Program-made: the position numbers and the translations under genes
The notes under the pieces: generated by a model
The model's input: the letters and a program-made list of their open reading frames with translations, nothing else
Database searches by the model: none
What the model was told of the DNA's origin: nothing
Shown here: positions 32,207-42,795 of the stretch, in pieces
Layout of the letters: each line of letters starts with the position of its first letter
Position numbering within the stretch: the stretch's first letter is position 1
DNA from: Euborellia annulipes
Lineage: Eukaryota > Arthropoda > Insecta > Dermaptera > Anisolabididae
Assembly: GCA_023213315.1 (NCBI GenBank)
Contig: JAKCPI010002806.1
Coordinates: forward strand, 1 to 64,000
Direction: 5' to 3'
DNA length: 64,000 nucleotides

Positions 32207-33766
32207 TTTTTGATAGTAAAAAAAAAACGCACATAATTTAATACTTTCAGATAAAATTTTTATATTTAATATATTTCTTTGTTTTGTCTATATAAACATA
32301 ATTGAAATCATTTTCTTTAACAGCAGCAACATTTTTTTTTCAAGAATTTTTTTGCAGTTTATTTTTTTTTTAAATAATTATTTCGCATTCAATGTTTCCA
32401 ATTTTTCAATAAAAAAATGAAAAACTTTTTCTTTTATTTATATCGGCCTATATTGATTGTTATAGGGGCTTTATTTGAAATGTTCATTTTCAAATGAGAA
32501 TCTCTAATGATCCAGTCAATATTTAAGATAATAATATTGTACGAGACGTTTAATTGATCATAATTTACCCCACCATTATAATTAAATAATACCGTAGAAA
32601 TTTATTAATAGTTTTTTTTTAACATCCTTAAAAATGAAAATAATCTAATGCTATGTCGTTAAACCTGTGACTAGTAGAACTAGTTAATTACAGTCTTTCT
32701 TTGTTCCCACGACCTTCCGCAAATTTCGACAAAACTTACAATCTCCAATCATTCAGCATCTCATTTCAAATTTCGCTTTAGAAACTCAGAAATTAATTAA
32801 AATACCATACTAAAACACAAGAATCAAAATAAAGGGGACGTCCAGTGCTAGAATAAATATTAATTTGAAAAGGACACTTAATTTGTTAAAGCATAAAGCA
32901 GAATATAAAGAGATATAAATTTATTATTTTAGGGAAGAAACAATGCCATACTTTGATAATTATATATTACTCCCCCTCCCTTGTTTTCTTATAGACGATT
33001 AAAATACTATATTCAAAAATTAAAATTTATTTATAATCAGTTAAAACACCCCGCAGTTACATTATTATTACTCTTAAATTTTAAATCAATTTAAATCCCC
33101 AATGTCAAAATAAAATTTTATTTTAACAAATATATTTGACGATGAAATTATTTGTACTAATTGACGGTTAGTCTTCGAACAAGAAAATTTTTCAGAATTA
33201 CCAATCCTAAATTAAAAATTGATGGCTCTAATTTGGAATTTTTCATTTTATTTCCATTAATTTTTTTTTTTTTTTTCATTGACTGAATTAGAACAATTTT
33301 TAGAAGAACTGTCTTAATACTTTTTTTTTTATTATCTGAGTTATTAAAACTACGAAGAGAAATAATACTGCGGTTAATTCATTCCGAAATTGCACAAAAC
33401 AGAGTTTTCAAACTCAAATAGGAAGTAGAGCTTTCAAATTTCATGCCCAAAAAAAAAAAGAATTCAAGTCAAAAAAGAAATAATATATACGATATTAAAA
33501 TGTAAAACATATCAAGTTATAATGTCAACAATCAAAAGAAAAGGCTCACCTCATTTTCTTAAATAAATTCAATAAATCTGCATATATTAATATATAACAG
33601 AGAGAAGATCTATTTTTATCTTTCTACTACCAATCTTCTCATTTAATCACTATTGTGTAGGAAAATTCAAATTAGAGAAATAAAATTCTCAAAGGGAGAT
33701 ATTAATTAATCCATAAGAGATTCATTTTAATACAATGGGATTTTTATTTTTAATATTTTAAATTCT
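32207..33766. other. AT-rich spacer
   Basis: No gene or repeat family. 32690-32900 is of somewhat more mixed composition without features. Confidence 0.45.
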
Positions 33767-34345
33767 TACAGGGATCCCAGTTTATTTATTTTATTTCGAG
33801 CACTGAGATACCTCATATCCAGCTGGCCTCTGGTCGTAGCTCTAGCTATTGAACTAATCCTATGTCTAGTTCCACACAGTTCTTTTTATCCAACTCCTCT
33901 TCCTGTGTTCACATTTCTAGCTATTGAACTAATCCTATGTCTAGTTCCACCCAGTTCTTTTTATCCAACTCCCCCTCCTGTGTTCACATTTCTAGCTATT
34001 GAACTAATCCTATGTCTAGTTCCACCCAGTTCTTTTTATCCAACTCCTCTTCCTGTGTTCACATTTCTAGCTATTGAACTAATCCTATGTCTAGTTCCAT
34101 CCAGTTCTTTTTATATAGCTCCTCCTCCTGTGTTCACATTTCTAGCTATTGAACTAATCCTATGTCTAGTTCCACCTAGTTCGTTTTATCTAACTCCTCC
34201 TCCTCTGTTCACATTTCTAGCTATTGAACTAATCCTATCTCTAGTTCCACCTAGTTCGTTTTATCTAACTCCTCCTGTGTTCACAATTCTAGTTATTGAA
34301 CTAATCCTGTCTAGTTCCACCCGGTTCCTTTTATCCAACTTGTTC
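33767..34345 (+). repeat. 75-bp minisatellite, about 7 units
   Basis: Units begin CTAGCTATTGAACTAATCC at 33842, 33917, 33992, 34067, 34142, 34217 and 34289: spacing exactly 75 bp five times, then 72. They differ by a few substitutions (CCACCCAGTTC/CCACCTAGTTC). Since 75 is a multiple of three, one frame stays open and yields a 25-residue repeat (FLAIELILCLVP core) in a 175-codon frame, 33905-34432. No signal or known domain; the open frame is probably a by-product of the period. Confidence 0.9.
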
Positions 34346-34457
34346 TGCCATGAAAGATGGACTCCCTCTGCACCAGCTTACTCTAAATTGAATGCAATTT
34401 TTTTTTTTACCAAATTGGTTAATATGCTGTAGAGTAATTTGAGAAATTAATGGATTT

Positions 34458-34608
34458 ACTGTATGTCAAAAATTCGATGTCCAGATTTTGATGTTTATAA
34501 ATTTTCATATATCGATGGGAACTAAATATATGTCGACACAATAAATATGGTGTGAACACAACTTCCAATTACCGAAAGTACGTGTGCTGTGCGCCCAGTC
34601 ACACCAGA
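34458..34608 (-). repeat. R1 repeat, two ends joined by a deletion
   Basis: GTATGTCAAAAATTCGATGTC from the hairpin side lies almost next to the palindromic terminus (GGTGTGAACACAACTTCC ... CGCCCAGTCACACCAGA). The middle 850 bp or so are gone. Confidence 0.75.
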
Positions 34609-34752
34609 TTTTTATTATAAATAAAATATTATTTTTTTAAACGCTTTTATTCAATTTCCTTATCGTTTTTTCAAACATTTTCACATAAACAAGAAATCTG
34701 AATTTTGTTTAAGTGTATATAAAATTTAATTTATTTAAAATATACTAAAAAG
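34609..34752. other. AT-rich spacer
   Basis: Nothing recognised. Confidence 0.4.
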
Positions 34753-34905
34753 AGGAAAATAAACTTTTGTATAAATTTGATGAATATTTATAATAAAATA
34801 TAAAAGCGCTTATTATTACTAAATAAAATATTCAACGAGCGCCCACGCTTTTATATTATATCATAAATATTTAACAATTTTATACAAAAAGTTATTTTCC
34901 CGATT
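34753..34905. repeat. 150-bp inverted repeat (small foldback element)
   Basis: GGAAAATAAACTTTTGTATAAA..TATAAAAGCG on the left pairs with CGCTTTTATATTATATCATA..TTTATACAAAAAGTTATTTTCC on the right; arms of about 55 bp around a loop of about 40 bp. Confidence 0.75.
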
Positions 34906-35728
34906 TTAGTGCATTTTAAATAAAAGCGCGTTTTTTTTTACCTTTATTTAAACTTAAGAGAATATTAATATTAAAAAAATATTCAAAATTATGAATATTA
35001 AATAGAGGGGCGTTTTTTTATGAAACAACATTAAATGTTTATTATGCATTTCATTTGAACAATAATTATGCAATATTTAGATTTTGTATCATTATAAAAT
35101 TTTTTCAGTATTCTTTAAAAATAATAACACAAAAAGGAAAAATGCATTTAGTTATTAATTAATAGATTTTTTTATTGCAAAATTCTTTTGGGGTTTACTA
35201 ATTAGCCGTATAATGTGTTCTTAATTTAATATTTATTATCTTTTAGTTTGAGATTACATTAAAAAAATTCAGCTCTATGAAAAAAAAAAACTTTATTTTT
35301 CTCGTGGAAAAAGAACTAAGCATAAAAAAAATTGCTTTCACTATAAAAATACACTTGGATACACGTATCTAAATATTTATTTATTAATTTATTTGTTTCA
35401 CATATTACTTATATTACTTAGCTGTAAAAAGAACCCTTTGTAGCTCGTGGACATATTTTAATAAATAATTTCCCTTTTGTGAGATTATTATTCCTAGATG
35501 AGTAATAATCTAAACCACAAAATGGTGGGGGAGAAGAACATAAACATGTATAATGAAATAATCAGAATAGTCACCACAGTTTAAGTCAACAGGACTAGTA
35601 TTTATTTATTTTTTTTTTTTTATTATTAAGTTATATTAAATATTTTCCACAAGCTTTTAGGTTCAATTTATAAATAAAAAAACATTATATATTTATATTA
35701 GAAAAACAAAAGCAAAATTCACATTCGG
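34906..35728. other. AT-rich spacer
   Basis: Nothing recognised. Confidence 0.45.
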
Positions 35729-36250
35729 TTATCGAAATATAAATGTGTTGAGTCTATTCTCGCCGAAAGCCGCTTTTGTCTTATTTCCGACGTAAAAACT
35801 TTTACTGGTCTTACCCACAATGGCGTCATTTAGGGGAGAAGGGGCAGGAGGAGAAATTGGCCCTGGTCAGAACTGTTCTAATAATTTTTAATCCATTGAA
35901 TTTTGGATTTATTGTTATCGAGATATAAATGTGTTGACTCTAGTCTCGCCGAAAGCCGCCTTTTTCTTGTTCCCATGTTACGCAAGAATTCTTACCCACA
36001 GTGGCGTCATTTAGGGGAGAAGGGGCAGGGGACGGCGTTTACCCTGGTCAGATCTGTTAAAATAATTTTTAATCTATTGAATTTTGGATTTATTAACTAA
36101 CTGGTTATCCAGATATAAATGTGTTGAGTCTATTCTCGCCTTAGTAGCTGGTGCGCCTTATTGCAAACAATAATAGTAATAATAATCTATTCTCGCCGAA
36201 AGCCGCCTTTTTCTTGTTCCCTGGTGACGCAAGAACTTTTCCTGGTCTTG
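35729..36250 (+). repeat. tandem array, unit about 186 bp
   Basis: Units start TTATCGAAATATAAATGTG at 35729, TTATCGAGATATAAATGTG at 35915 and TTATCCAGATATAAATGTG at 36105, with a fourth partial unit (TCTATTCTCGCCGAAAGCCG) from 36186 after a 45-bp interruption rich in AATAAT. Units carry CTCGCCGAAAGCCGCC and, in the first two, CANTGGCGTCATTTAGGGG, which looks like a hAT MITE end. Confidence 0.85.
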
Positions 36251-36385
36251 CGCGCATTTTTTGAATTTTTTGAGAAATTCACAAAAAAAAAAAATTGATT
36301 CCCTTCCCCCACCCCCTCCCAAGCAAAAAAATCCCCTCTTCCCCTAAACAAATGATTGACGCCGACGCTAGTGCTTATTTTCTTT
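36251..36385. mobile_element. hAT-like MITE right end
   Basis: CCCCTCTTCCCCTAAACAAA followed by TGATTGACGCCGACGCTAG is the inverse of the GGCGTCATTTAGGGGAGAAG motif in the tandem units, so the array and this end were once parts of one element or of related elements. Confidence 0.5.
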
Positions 36386-37321
36386 CTCACTAGCTGGAGG
36401 GAATGCAGCGTTTCGTAACTGAATTTGAACTACCTCTACGTTCACTTCATAAAATATATTTACTAAAAGTCCTGTTTTATAGATTTTCATTGCATTTTGA
36501 TTTGTTCTCAAGTCCACACGCCTCTCTGCACTCTTTGAAAAATAAATGACGTGCTTTTTATAATACTTTTTTATTATTATCTTTTTTTTCCACTCTTGAA
36601 TGTATTATACTTTTTAATTGGTAAAAATATTTTTAAAAAATTTTTATAATTATCCTCATGAAAAAGAAGACATCTAATCTCCGAAACAGTTGACAGTGAA
36701 AAATCACGAGATATTTTTCATCCATAAGAAAAAAAAAATCCCATCCAGGGTAGGGAGTAAAAGAAAATTCAATTAAGTTAAAAAAAAAGCTCTCTACTCT
36801 AGAAAATCCATAATATTATTCATTGATTGAAGAAAGAAAACATGTTTATATTCGTTCATAAATAGACCCGACATGTCGAATAGACACCTGATGAAAATCC
36901 TAGTTTTTAATAGTTTCTAATAGCGCCATAAACCAAATTCAGCTTGTTAGGATCTCCGTATCATTAAATTCTATTATATAATTAAATAAATAAATCATGA
37001 TAATATAAACGTTGACATAAATGAAAAAATATCATTCATCATTTTGCTTTCGTACATTCATAAACAGAACAAATTATTTTATTTTATTAAACTATTAGGT
37101 GTGGAGAATGGTAATATAAATATAAGGACCGATTAATCGAACGAATCTGATCAACAGATTAAGACAATTGACTTATTAAAATTATTATTATATAATTTTT
37201 TAGGCTTTACCACTGTCTTTATTAGTACTGTATATTTTTTTTGGTGGATTGAGTGACTGTATAACTCGGGATCTCTAGCTTTCGAACTGGTAGATTTTTT
37301 TGGGAGGGTAGTTCTATAAAA
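36386..37321. other. AT-rich spacer
   Basis: No gene or family member. The minus open frame 37151-37453 overlaps an R1 copy and has no domain. Confidence 0.45.
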
Positions 37322-37640
37322 TATTTTTACTTTCCTTAGAGAGAGAGAGAAAGTATTGGATTCATGTCTAAAAATCAATATCGAGATTTTGATGAAAATA
37401 CACTTTTTGAGTCCAAAAAAATGTTCTGTCTGTCTTTGAACAAAATATCTCAAAAACGAAAAGAGCTAGGATGTTGAAATTTTATAATTAAGTTAGATAC
37501 ACCCTTGTCACGTAATACGAAGCTTTTGAATAAAATCTGTCAAAAAGTTTGAGTACATTACTGATGCACTTTTTCAGTTTTTTTTTTCGATTTTCTCAAA
37601 ATTCACCCTAAGAATTTTGATTAAAATTCATACCAAGCTA
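37322..37640 (-). repeat. R1 repeat, partial, minus orientation
   Basis: Starts TTTTACTTTCCTTAGAGAGAG, keeps TCGAGATTTTGATG, GTCTGTCTTTG and the TACTGATGCACTTTTTCAG block, then stops. Confidence 0.8.
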
Positions 37641-37659
37641 GCGCTAGGTCAGGTGTTCA

Positions 37660-38010
37660 TTAGGACTGTGTAAAATAATCGATTAATCGATCAAATATTG
37701 ATTATTTTCTTGAAAAATAATTGATTATTAAAAAAAAATTTAATCGATTCATCGAAAAATGTTCGATTATAAAAAATTAATCGATTATTTCCGATAATCG
37801 ATCGATCGAAATAATCGATTATTTCCCATACTCGATTAATCGAAATAAATAATCGATTATTTTCCATACTCGATTAATCGAAATAATCAATTATTTCCCA
37901 TACTTGATTAATCGAAATAATCGATTATTTCCCATACTCGATTAATCGGAATAATCGATTGTCTTTCGTAATCAATAATCGATTTTTTTCCATAATCGAA
38001 CAAGTGTAGT
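37660..38010. repeat. ATCGAT-rich tandem repeat
   Basis: Successive copies of a unit of about 34 bp built on ATTAATCGAAATAATCGATT and TTTCCCATACTCG. Nearly every segment is self-complementary through ATCGAT and TAATCGATTA, so the tract can form many alternative hairpins. Confidence 0.85.
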
Positions 38011-38579
38011 GTCGATTGTCTTCGTGGAAAAGTAAACTGTAGATTCCGTAGTTAGATTCAAATCAACAGCAAAAAAAATATACATGACAAAATAAAATTT
38101 TTATTATAAAAACATCAAAAAAATTTTTTTTTTTATCAAAGAACAAAAAAAAAAAGATTTAATTTAAACTATCTGAAATAGATTTAGTCGTTTTTGCGTT
38201 ACACACACCTAATTTAATTAAATTTTTTTTTTTTAATCAATTAAAAACAATTTTACGATTCTAATAAACATCATTTCCATGATCAAGATCTTCTTCCTTT
38301 TGTTCCTTTCTCTCTCTCTCTCTCTCTTTTTTTAAAGTTTAAGAGTATGAAGTTGCAAGAGAGTAAAGTGTTATCTATTTCCACAAGTTTAAACGATTTA
38401 TCAAATTTTAATTTTTAGAATGAAATTTCAAAAGTGATAAATTGTAAATGAACTTTGCAGAAAATTTTATCTTCTTATCTTTTATGCATTAAAGTTTTTT
38501 TTTTTTTTTTTATTATTAATTTGTCTTCGATTCCCCATTTTTGCTTTTTTTAAATAATTACTTACTCTAAGGGCTTGTT
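38011..38579. other. AT-rich spacer with CT run
   Basis: CT dinucleotide run at 38311-38328; otherwise nothing. Confidence 0.45.
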
Positions 38580-39409
38580 GTTTCAATTCTAGTTGACCAG
38601 CAAATTTATCCGACATATAGCAAATCATGGAATGGTAAATAAGAACACGCTTAACCTTTGAGTTAAAACAAAAATGAGTTTTTCTCATATAATAGCTATC
38701 TGAGGTTTAAGAAATGATTTGTGGAGTCATTTATAAAAATTATTAAAAATTAAAATTAAATATTAAAATTATTAATTAAAGCAAATTAATTTTTAACAAA
38801 AATTTACAAATTTCCAGAAAAATGAATAAACAAAGCTTGTGTTTCTAATTTCACCCCTTATACCCAACTTTGGTCTTAGATATCAAACTACGATCTGGGC
38901 TGTTATTTAATCATTTAATTAACTTAACTAGAACTGAAAAGACGCTAACGTCAAAGTCAACTACACTGTAAAAAAATAAAATTTAAATTTTCAATTCGTT
39001 TTTCATATACTTTCGTGCTTGAATTTTAATATACCCAGTTTGTGAAATCAAATTCATTAATTAGTTTAAATATGAATCAAATTTAAGTAGCTTGAAAAAG
39101 TATGATATTCTTAAAAAAAGTAAGTAGTCGAGATAGTAAAGGGGTCATACAAATTCATATATGAAGGGAAGAAACGAGTTCAAACGATTTTTCTAAACTA
39201 TTGTTTCCTAAACCCGATTATGAAACTTTTAATAAATTGGTTTATGAAAGTTCAGTTTTTAGTATATATGAACTTTTCATATACCCGAATGAAAAATTCA
39301 TAAACAGTTTGTGTAACAGACTTTCTAAACTGAATATCCCTTGAAAATTTTTAACAGTGTAGCTTATCCGAGAGATAGCTAGTTAATAAGACGTGAAGCA
39401 ACCGTCCAT
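38580..39409 (+). mobile_element. R3 element carrying R2
   Basis: Starts GGGCTTGTTGTTTCAATTC and TTGACCAGCAAATTTATCCG; ends GCTTATCCGAGAGATAGC and AAGCAACCGTCC, with ends in inverted orientation. The R2 insertion splits TCAACTA-GCTTATCC. Confidence 0.8.
38964..39359 (+). mobile_element. R2 MITE nested in R3, clean TA duplication
   Basis: Ends CACTGTAAAAAAATAAAATT and TTTTTAACAGTG are inverted repeats; TA precedes and follows (38962-38963, 39360-39361). Other R3 copies read TCAACTAGCT without the insert, which proves the boundaries. Core keeps AGTAGTCGAGATAGTAAAGG and CGAGTTCAAACG, a tRNA-like pair of boxes. 396 bp. Confidence 0.9.
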
Positions 39410-40184
39410 AACGGAATTAGAGAGATGAGATCGATCGAGTGACAGAGCCACAAAATATCCAACATTATAATTTAAGAATTTAAATATTTTTGCCCTCAAT
39501 ATCTTAAAACAATATACGCGTAAGAGAACATTTCTACCTCTAAATACTAACTCCATTCAATACAATTAATATTGTGTTTATACATATTATTTATTATAAA
39601 TTCCCATTTGTCCAATTAGATACAGAAATTACTAAATTGTATTATATAGTATAAGACCTGTTTAATATATAAACAAGAAATACTTGAATATATATAAATC
39701 ACTCAACAACAATACATATATATCTATTTTATTCAGAAGAGAAATAATTAGTCCATCTTCCATGTTTATTGCATATAAACTCGGGGGAAGTACCAACATA
39801 AAACAGTATATTATTCCATCCGTTAAAGAGAGTTTCGTTAAACTACTGTTTTATTATAATTATTTAAAATCAAAATTGAATAATTTAAATTTATTCAAGT
39901 TGAAAATAAATTTTTCGAGTCTCTTTTATATTTGTTCCGGTTCTTATAATCCAGAGTTTTGATAGACAAACTTTGCACTTGATCTGAAAATTTAAGTAGT
40001 TTGCTAATGTCTATTAAGTTTCCCCGAACATCCTTCGAACTTTTTGAAAAATATAGCTACTACTTTCTTGTCAATAAATTTTAAAAAAGTGATTTTTTAA
40101 TGCTATTTTGATTCATCATTTTCTTAATTTGTTTTGAAATGTTTTAAAGTTTATTTTTTGCATTACTTATTTTTTAATAGGAGA
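39410..40184. other. spacer
   Basis: The plus open frame 39684-39962 (92 codons) is AT-driven and without domain. Nothing else recognised. Confidence 0.4.
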
Positions 40185-40625
40185 ATTAAATTCACAAGGT
40201 TTTCTGTTTCAATAATATATTAATTTGATATTAACACTTTATACGTATTTCGACACCATATGTGTCATCTTCAGAAGCGAATTACATACTGAAGATGACA
40301 CATATGGTGTCAAAAGTAATTAATTTTAAACTGGTAACCGTTGGCTCTAGTTGAAACATTATGCTTTAATAGGAAAATTAAATTCACAAGGTTTTCTGTT
40401 TCAATAATATATTAATTTGATATTAACACTTTATACGTATTTCGACACCATATGAGTCATCTTCAGTATGTGATTCGCTTCTGAAGATGACAAATATGGT
40501 GTCGAAATACGTATAAAATGTTAATATCAAATTAATATATTATTGAAACAGAAAACCTTGTGAATTTAATTCTCCTATTAAAGCATAATGTTTCAACTAG
40601 GGCCAACGGTTACCAGTTTAAAATT
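40185..40625. mobile_element. R4 double palindrome
   Basis: GAATTAAATTCACAAGGTTT with TAACACTTTATACGTATTTCG occurs twice in direct order (40193, 40374) and once inverted (to 40580). Each is linked to a hairpin of the CTGAAGATGACA...TGTCGAAATACG kind (40265-40318, 40437-40513). R4 end motif GGTAACCGTTGGCTCTAG (40336) and its inverse (40606) close both sides. It looks like one R4 element inserted in or recombined with another. Confidence 0.75.
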
Positions 40626-40633
40626 AATTACTT

Positions 40634-40661
40634 ATTTATATATATATATATATATATATAA
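40634..40661. repeat. TA microsatellite
   Basis: About 14 TA units. Confidence 0.95.
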
Positions 40662-40744
40662 AAATGTCTTTATACAAAGTATAGATACAATGCAGTGTGA
40701 AAATAATGTGATCCAAATAACATTTGATTGAAGAAATTAATTTA

Positions 40745-40801
40745 CTGGTAGTTAGACAACTCAAATAAAGTTATTAGTCATTTGGGTTGTCTATCTACCA
40801 G
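40745..40801. ncRNA. 57-nt hairpin resembling a miRNA precursor
   Basis: Left arm 40745-40766 (CTGGTAGTTAGACAACTCAA..) and right arm 40780-40801 (..TTGGGTTGTCTATCTACCAG) pair over 22 positions with one mismatch and one G-U, around a 13-base loop. Arm length and loop size suit a pre-miRNA, and the sequence matches no other repeat in the window. I do not recognise a known miRNA in it. A tiny foldback repeat is the alternative. Confidence 0.3.
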
Positions 40802-40996
40802 CAAGCAAAAACCAATTTATACATCTCACTCACATCTTGCTCTTGTTTTTTTTTTTTTTTTTTTACACGTGCAGGTGACAGTAAAAGGATTGGTTCAATT
40901 ACTTGTTGAAATAGACACGTCGTATAAATGCGATTGAACAAAATTGGTGTGTGAATGGCACATGATAACAATATCAAATAAAATTTCAATTCTTTT
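40802..40996. other. spacer
   Basis: T run at 40848-40864; nothing else. Confidence 0.4.
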
Positions 40997-41680
40997 TACT
41001 TTCTCTTACCTATATGTGTAATATATTTTTAGAGAAAGTATTGGATTTATGTCAATAATTCGATGTCCAGATTTTAATGGAAATACATGTTTTGGGGTCT
41101 ACTGTGTCCAAAAAAGTGTCTATGTGTAACGCTTTTAAGCAAGACGGAAATGAGCTACGAGGTTGAATTTTTATACTTAAGTTAGGTATCCTCCCGGACA
41201 GTTATAATAAGCTTTTAAACAAAATCGGTTAAAAAGTACTAGTATTTTACTGAAGTACTTTTTCAGTTTTTTCGAATTTCTCAAAATTTGGTCTAACTAT
41301 TTTGATCAAAGTTAATAAATTAACTATCTTTTAGATGCTCTTTAAAAAATATATCAATAAGTTTTTTTTTTTTTATTGTTTGAAGTACACTTTACTGATG
41401 TACTTTTTTAGTTTTTTTCGAATTTCTCAAAATTCGATGGAATGATTTTGTTTAAAATTCATAAATAAACTATTTTTTAGATGTTCTTTAAAAGGTATAT
41501 GAAAAGTTTTCCCGTAAAACGTATTTGAAGTACACTTTACTGATGTAGTATTTCAGATTTTTATTTTTTTCCAATGGAAGCATTCGTAGCTCAACCAGTG
41601 GTCAAGTTTGTAACTAATGTCCTATGGGAAACTATCTATATGTCGACACACAAAAATCTGGTGCGTTAAGTTACACCGCA
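40997..41680 (-). repeat. R1 repeat, minus orientation, X-box region missing
   Basis: Begins TACTTTCTCTTACC, has CATGTTTTGGGGTCTACTG, AAAAAGTACTAGTATTTTAC and three middle blocks, and ends with a worn TCTGGTGCGTTAAGTTAC. Confidence 0.85.
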
Positions 41681-42550
41681 GTTTAAAAAAAAAAAATCCT
41701 TTCATGTTTGGCTGGTTGCCTATTAATTCCATAATTTGTTTCAAAGAACTTTGTATATTTTTTCTTTTTTACACGCTCTCTAGATTATCTTTTCTTTTTT
41801 GAATTTTTACTCCAATAAATACTTTGAAAGCTCGCCTTCAATCTTGCAACTTTTAATTATACTTTTAATGTCAGAGAAGACGCATGTAATTCCTCATTAT
41901 GCTTTCCCCATTCACAGATGCTCTCATCAATTTTCAACCATAAGTCATCGAGAATTTCTTATTGTCTAAAAAAAAGTTATATTAAAGTTATAAAAAGCGT
42001 TAAAAAAAAAAATAAAATAAAATAAAAGATTCTTTTCTCATTATATTTTTTTAAATATCATTTTGTTAATTAAATTTTTCTTAAGGTGTTTATATTTATT
42101 TATTTATAATTTTTCTCATAAAGGAGAATTCCAACTAAATTAGAACAACGCCCTTTTGTAAGAAATATTAATTGTACTAGGGAAAATTTTAAGCATACCT
42201 GATTTACTTTATTTATTTTGCCCTTGTAGTTAAAGACAAGCTCGTTTAATATCCCAGGGTCACTTGTGCTATAAAATTTTTTTAATTCTTCTCTAGGTCG
42301 CATATTTTTTTTATTTTTTTCTTCTAACATCAAAACTCAAAGTCATACTGCTGTCCAATTAATTTCTTAAGGGAGGGGGGGGGGTAGTAGAGAAGCTGTT
42401 ACGCATGTTTTTGCCGATAAGATGGCGTTATATGTTTTAAAAAGTAAGCAGAAAAAATCACCTATTACGAAAATTTGCCAAGAGATGTCAGAATGGTAGC
42501 TAATAATCTAATGCATTTTGTTGATTTTCATTGATCTTTTAACAATGAAA
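41681..42550. other. spacer
   Basis: One exon-like minus stretch at 41857-41958 is described in the findings. Otherwise AT-rich with a G run at 42377-42386. Confidence 0.4.
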
Positions 42551-42567
42551 ACTTTATAAATGTTATT

Positions 42568-42778
42568 TCGCTCAGGGGCCCACTTCTTGTGGGTACGTGG
42601 ATTGCGACCACGAGCTGCCCGAGCTGGGATAGGCTGTCCTTCAGTTATTTGTATGTCCTTCCTCTTTTCAACCGTGCGACGGGCCGGCCTGTTCTATTTC
42701 TTCCGCATGATAGAGATGGAGGGAAAAGAGTGAAGTCCGCCGACCCCGCCGGGAAAGGGGCGAAAGCAGAAGAACAAG
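42568..42778 (+). mobile_element. GC-rich retroposon, copy 2, 17-bp target duplication
   Basis: GC-rich insert (CTTCTTGTGGGTACGTGG, GCGACCACGAGCTGCCCG, CGTGCGACGGGCCGGCC, CCGCCGGGAAAGGGGCG) flanked by identical ACTTTATAAATGTTATT (42551-42567 and 42779-42795). A long direct repeat and lack of terminal inverted repeats point to LINE-mediated retroposition. Related to 17798-17980. A clear pol III A/B box pair was not identified. The frame 42589-42825 reads through it and the flank. Confidence 0.85.
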
Positions 42779-42795
42779 ACTTTATAAATGTTATT

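Noticed and set aside
33767..34345. CRISPR-like regular spacing
   Set aside because: Repeats are contiguous 75-bp units without spacers, in a eukaryotic context: a minisatellite.
35042..35230. TATA-like and AATAAA-like strings as promoters or polyadenylation sites
   Set aside because: Such strings occur by chance everywhere in DNA this AT-rich; without a gene they carry no information.
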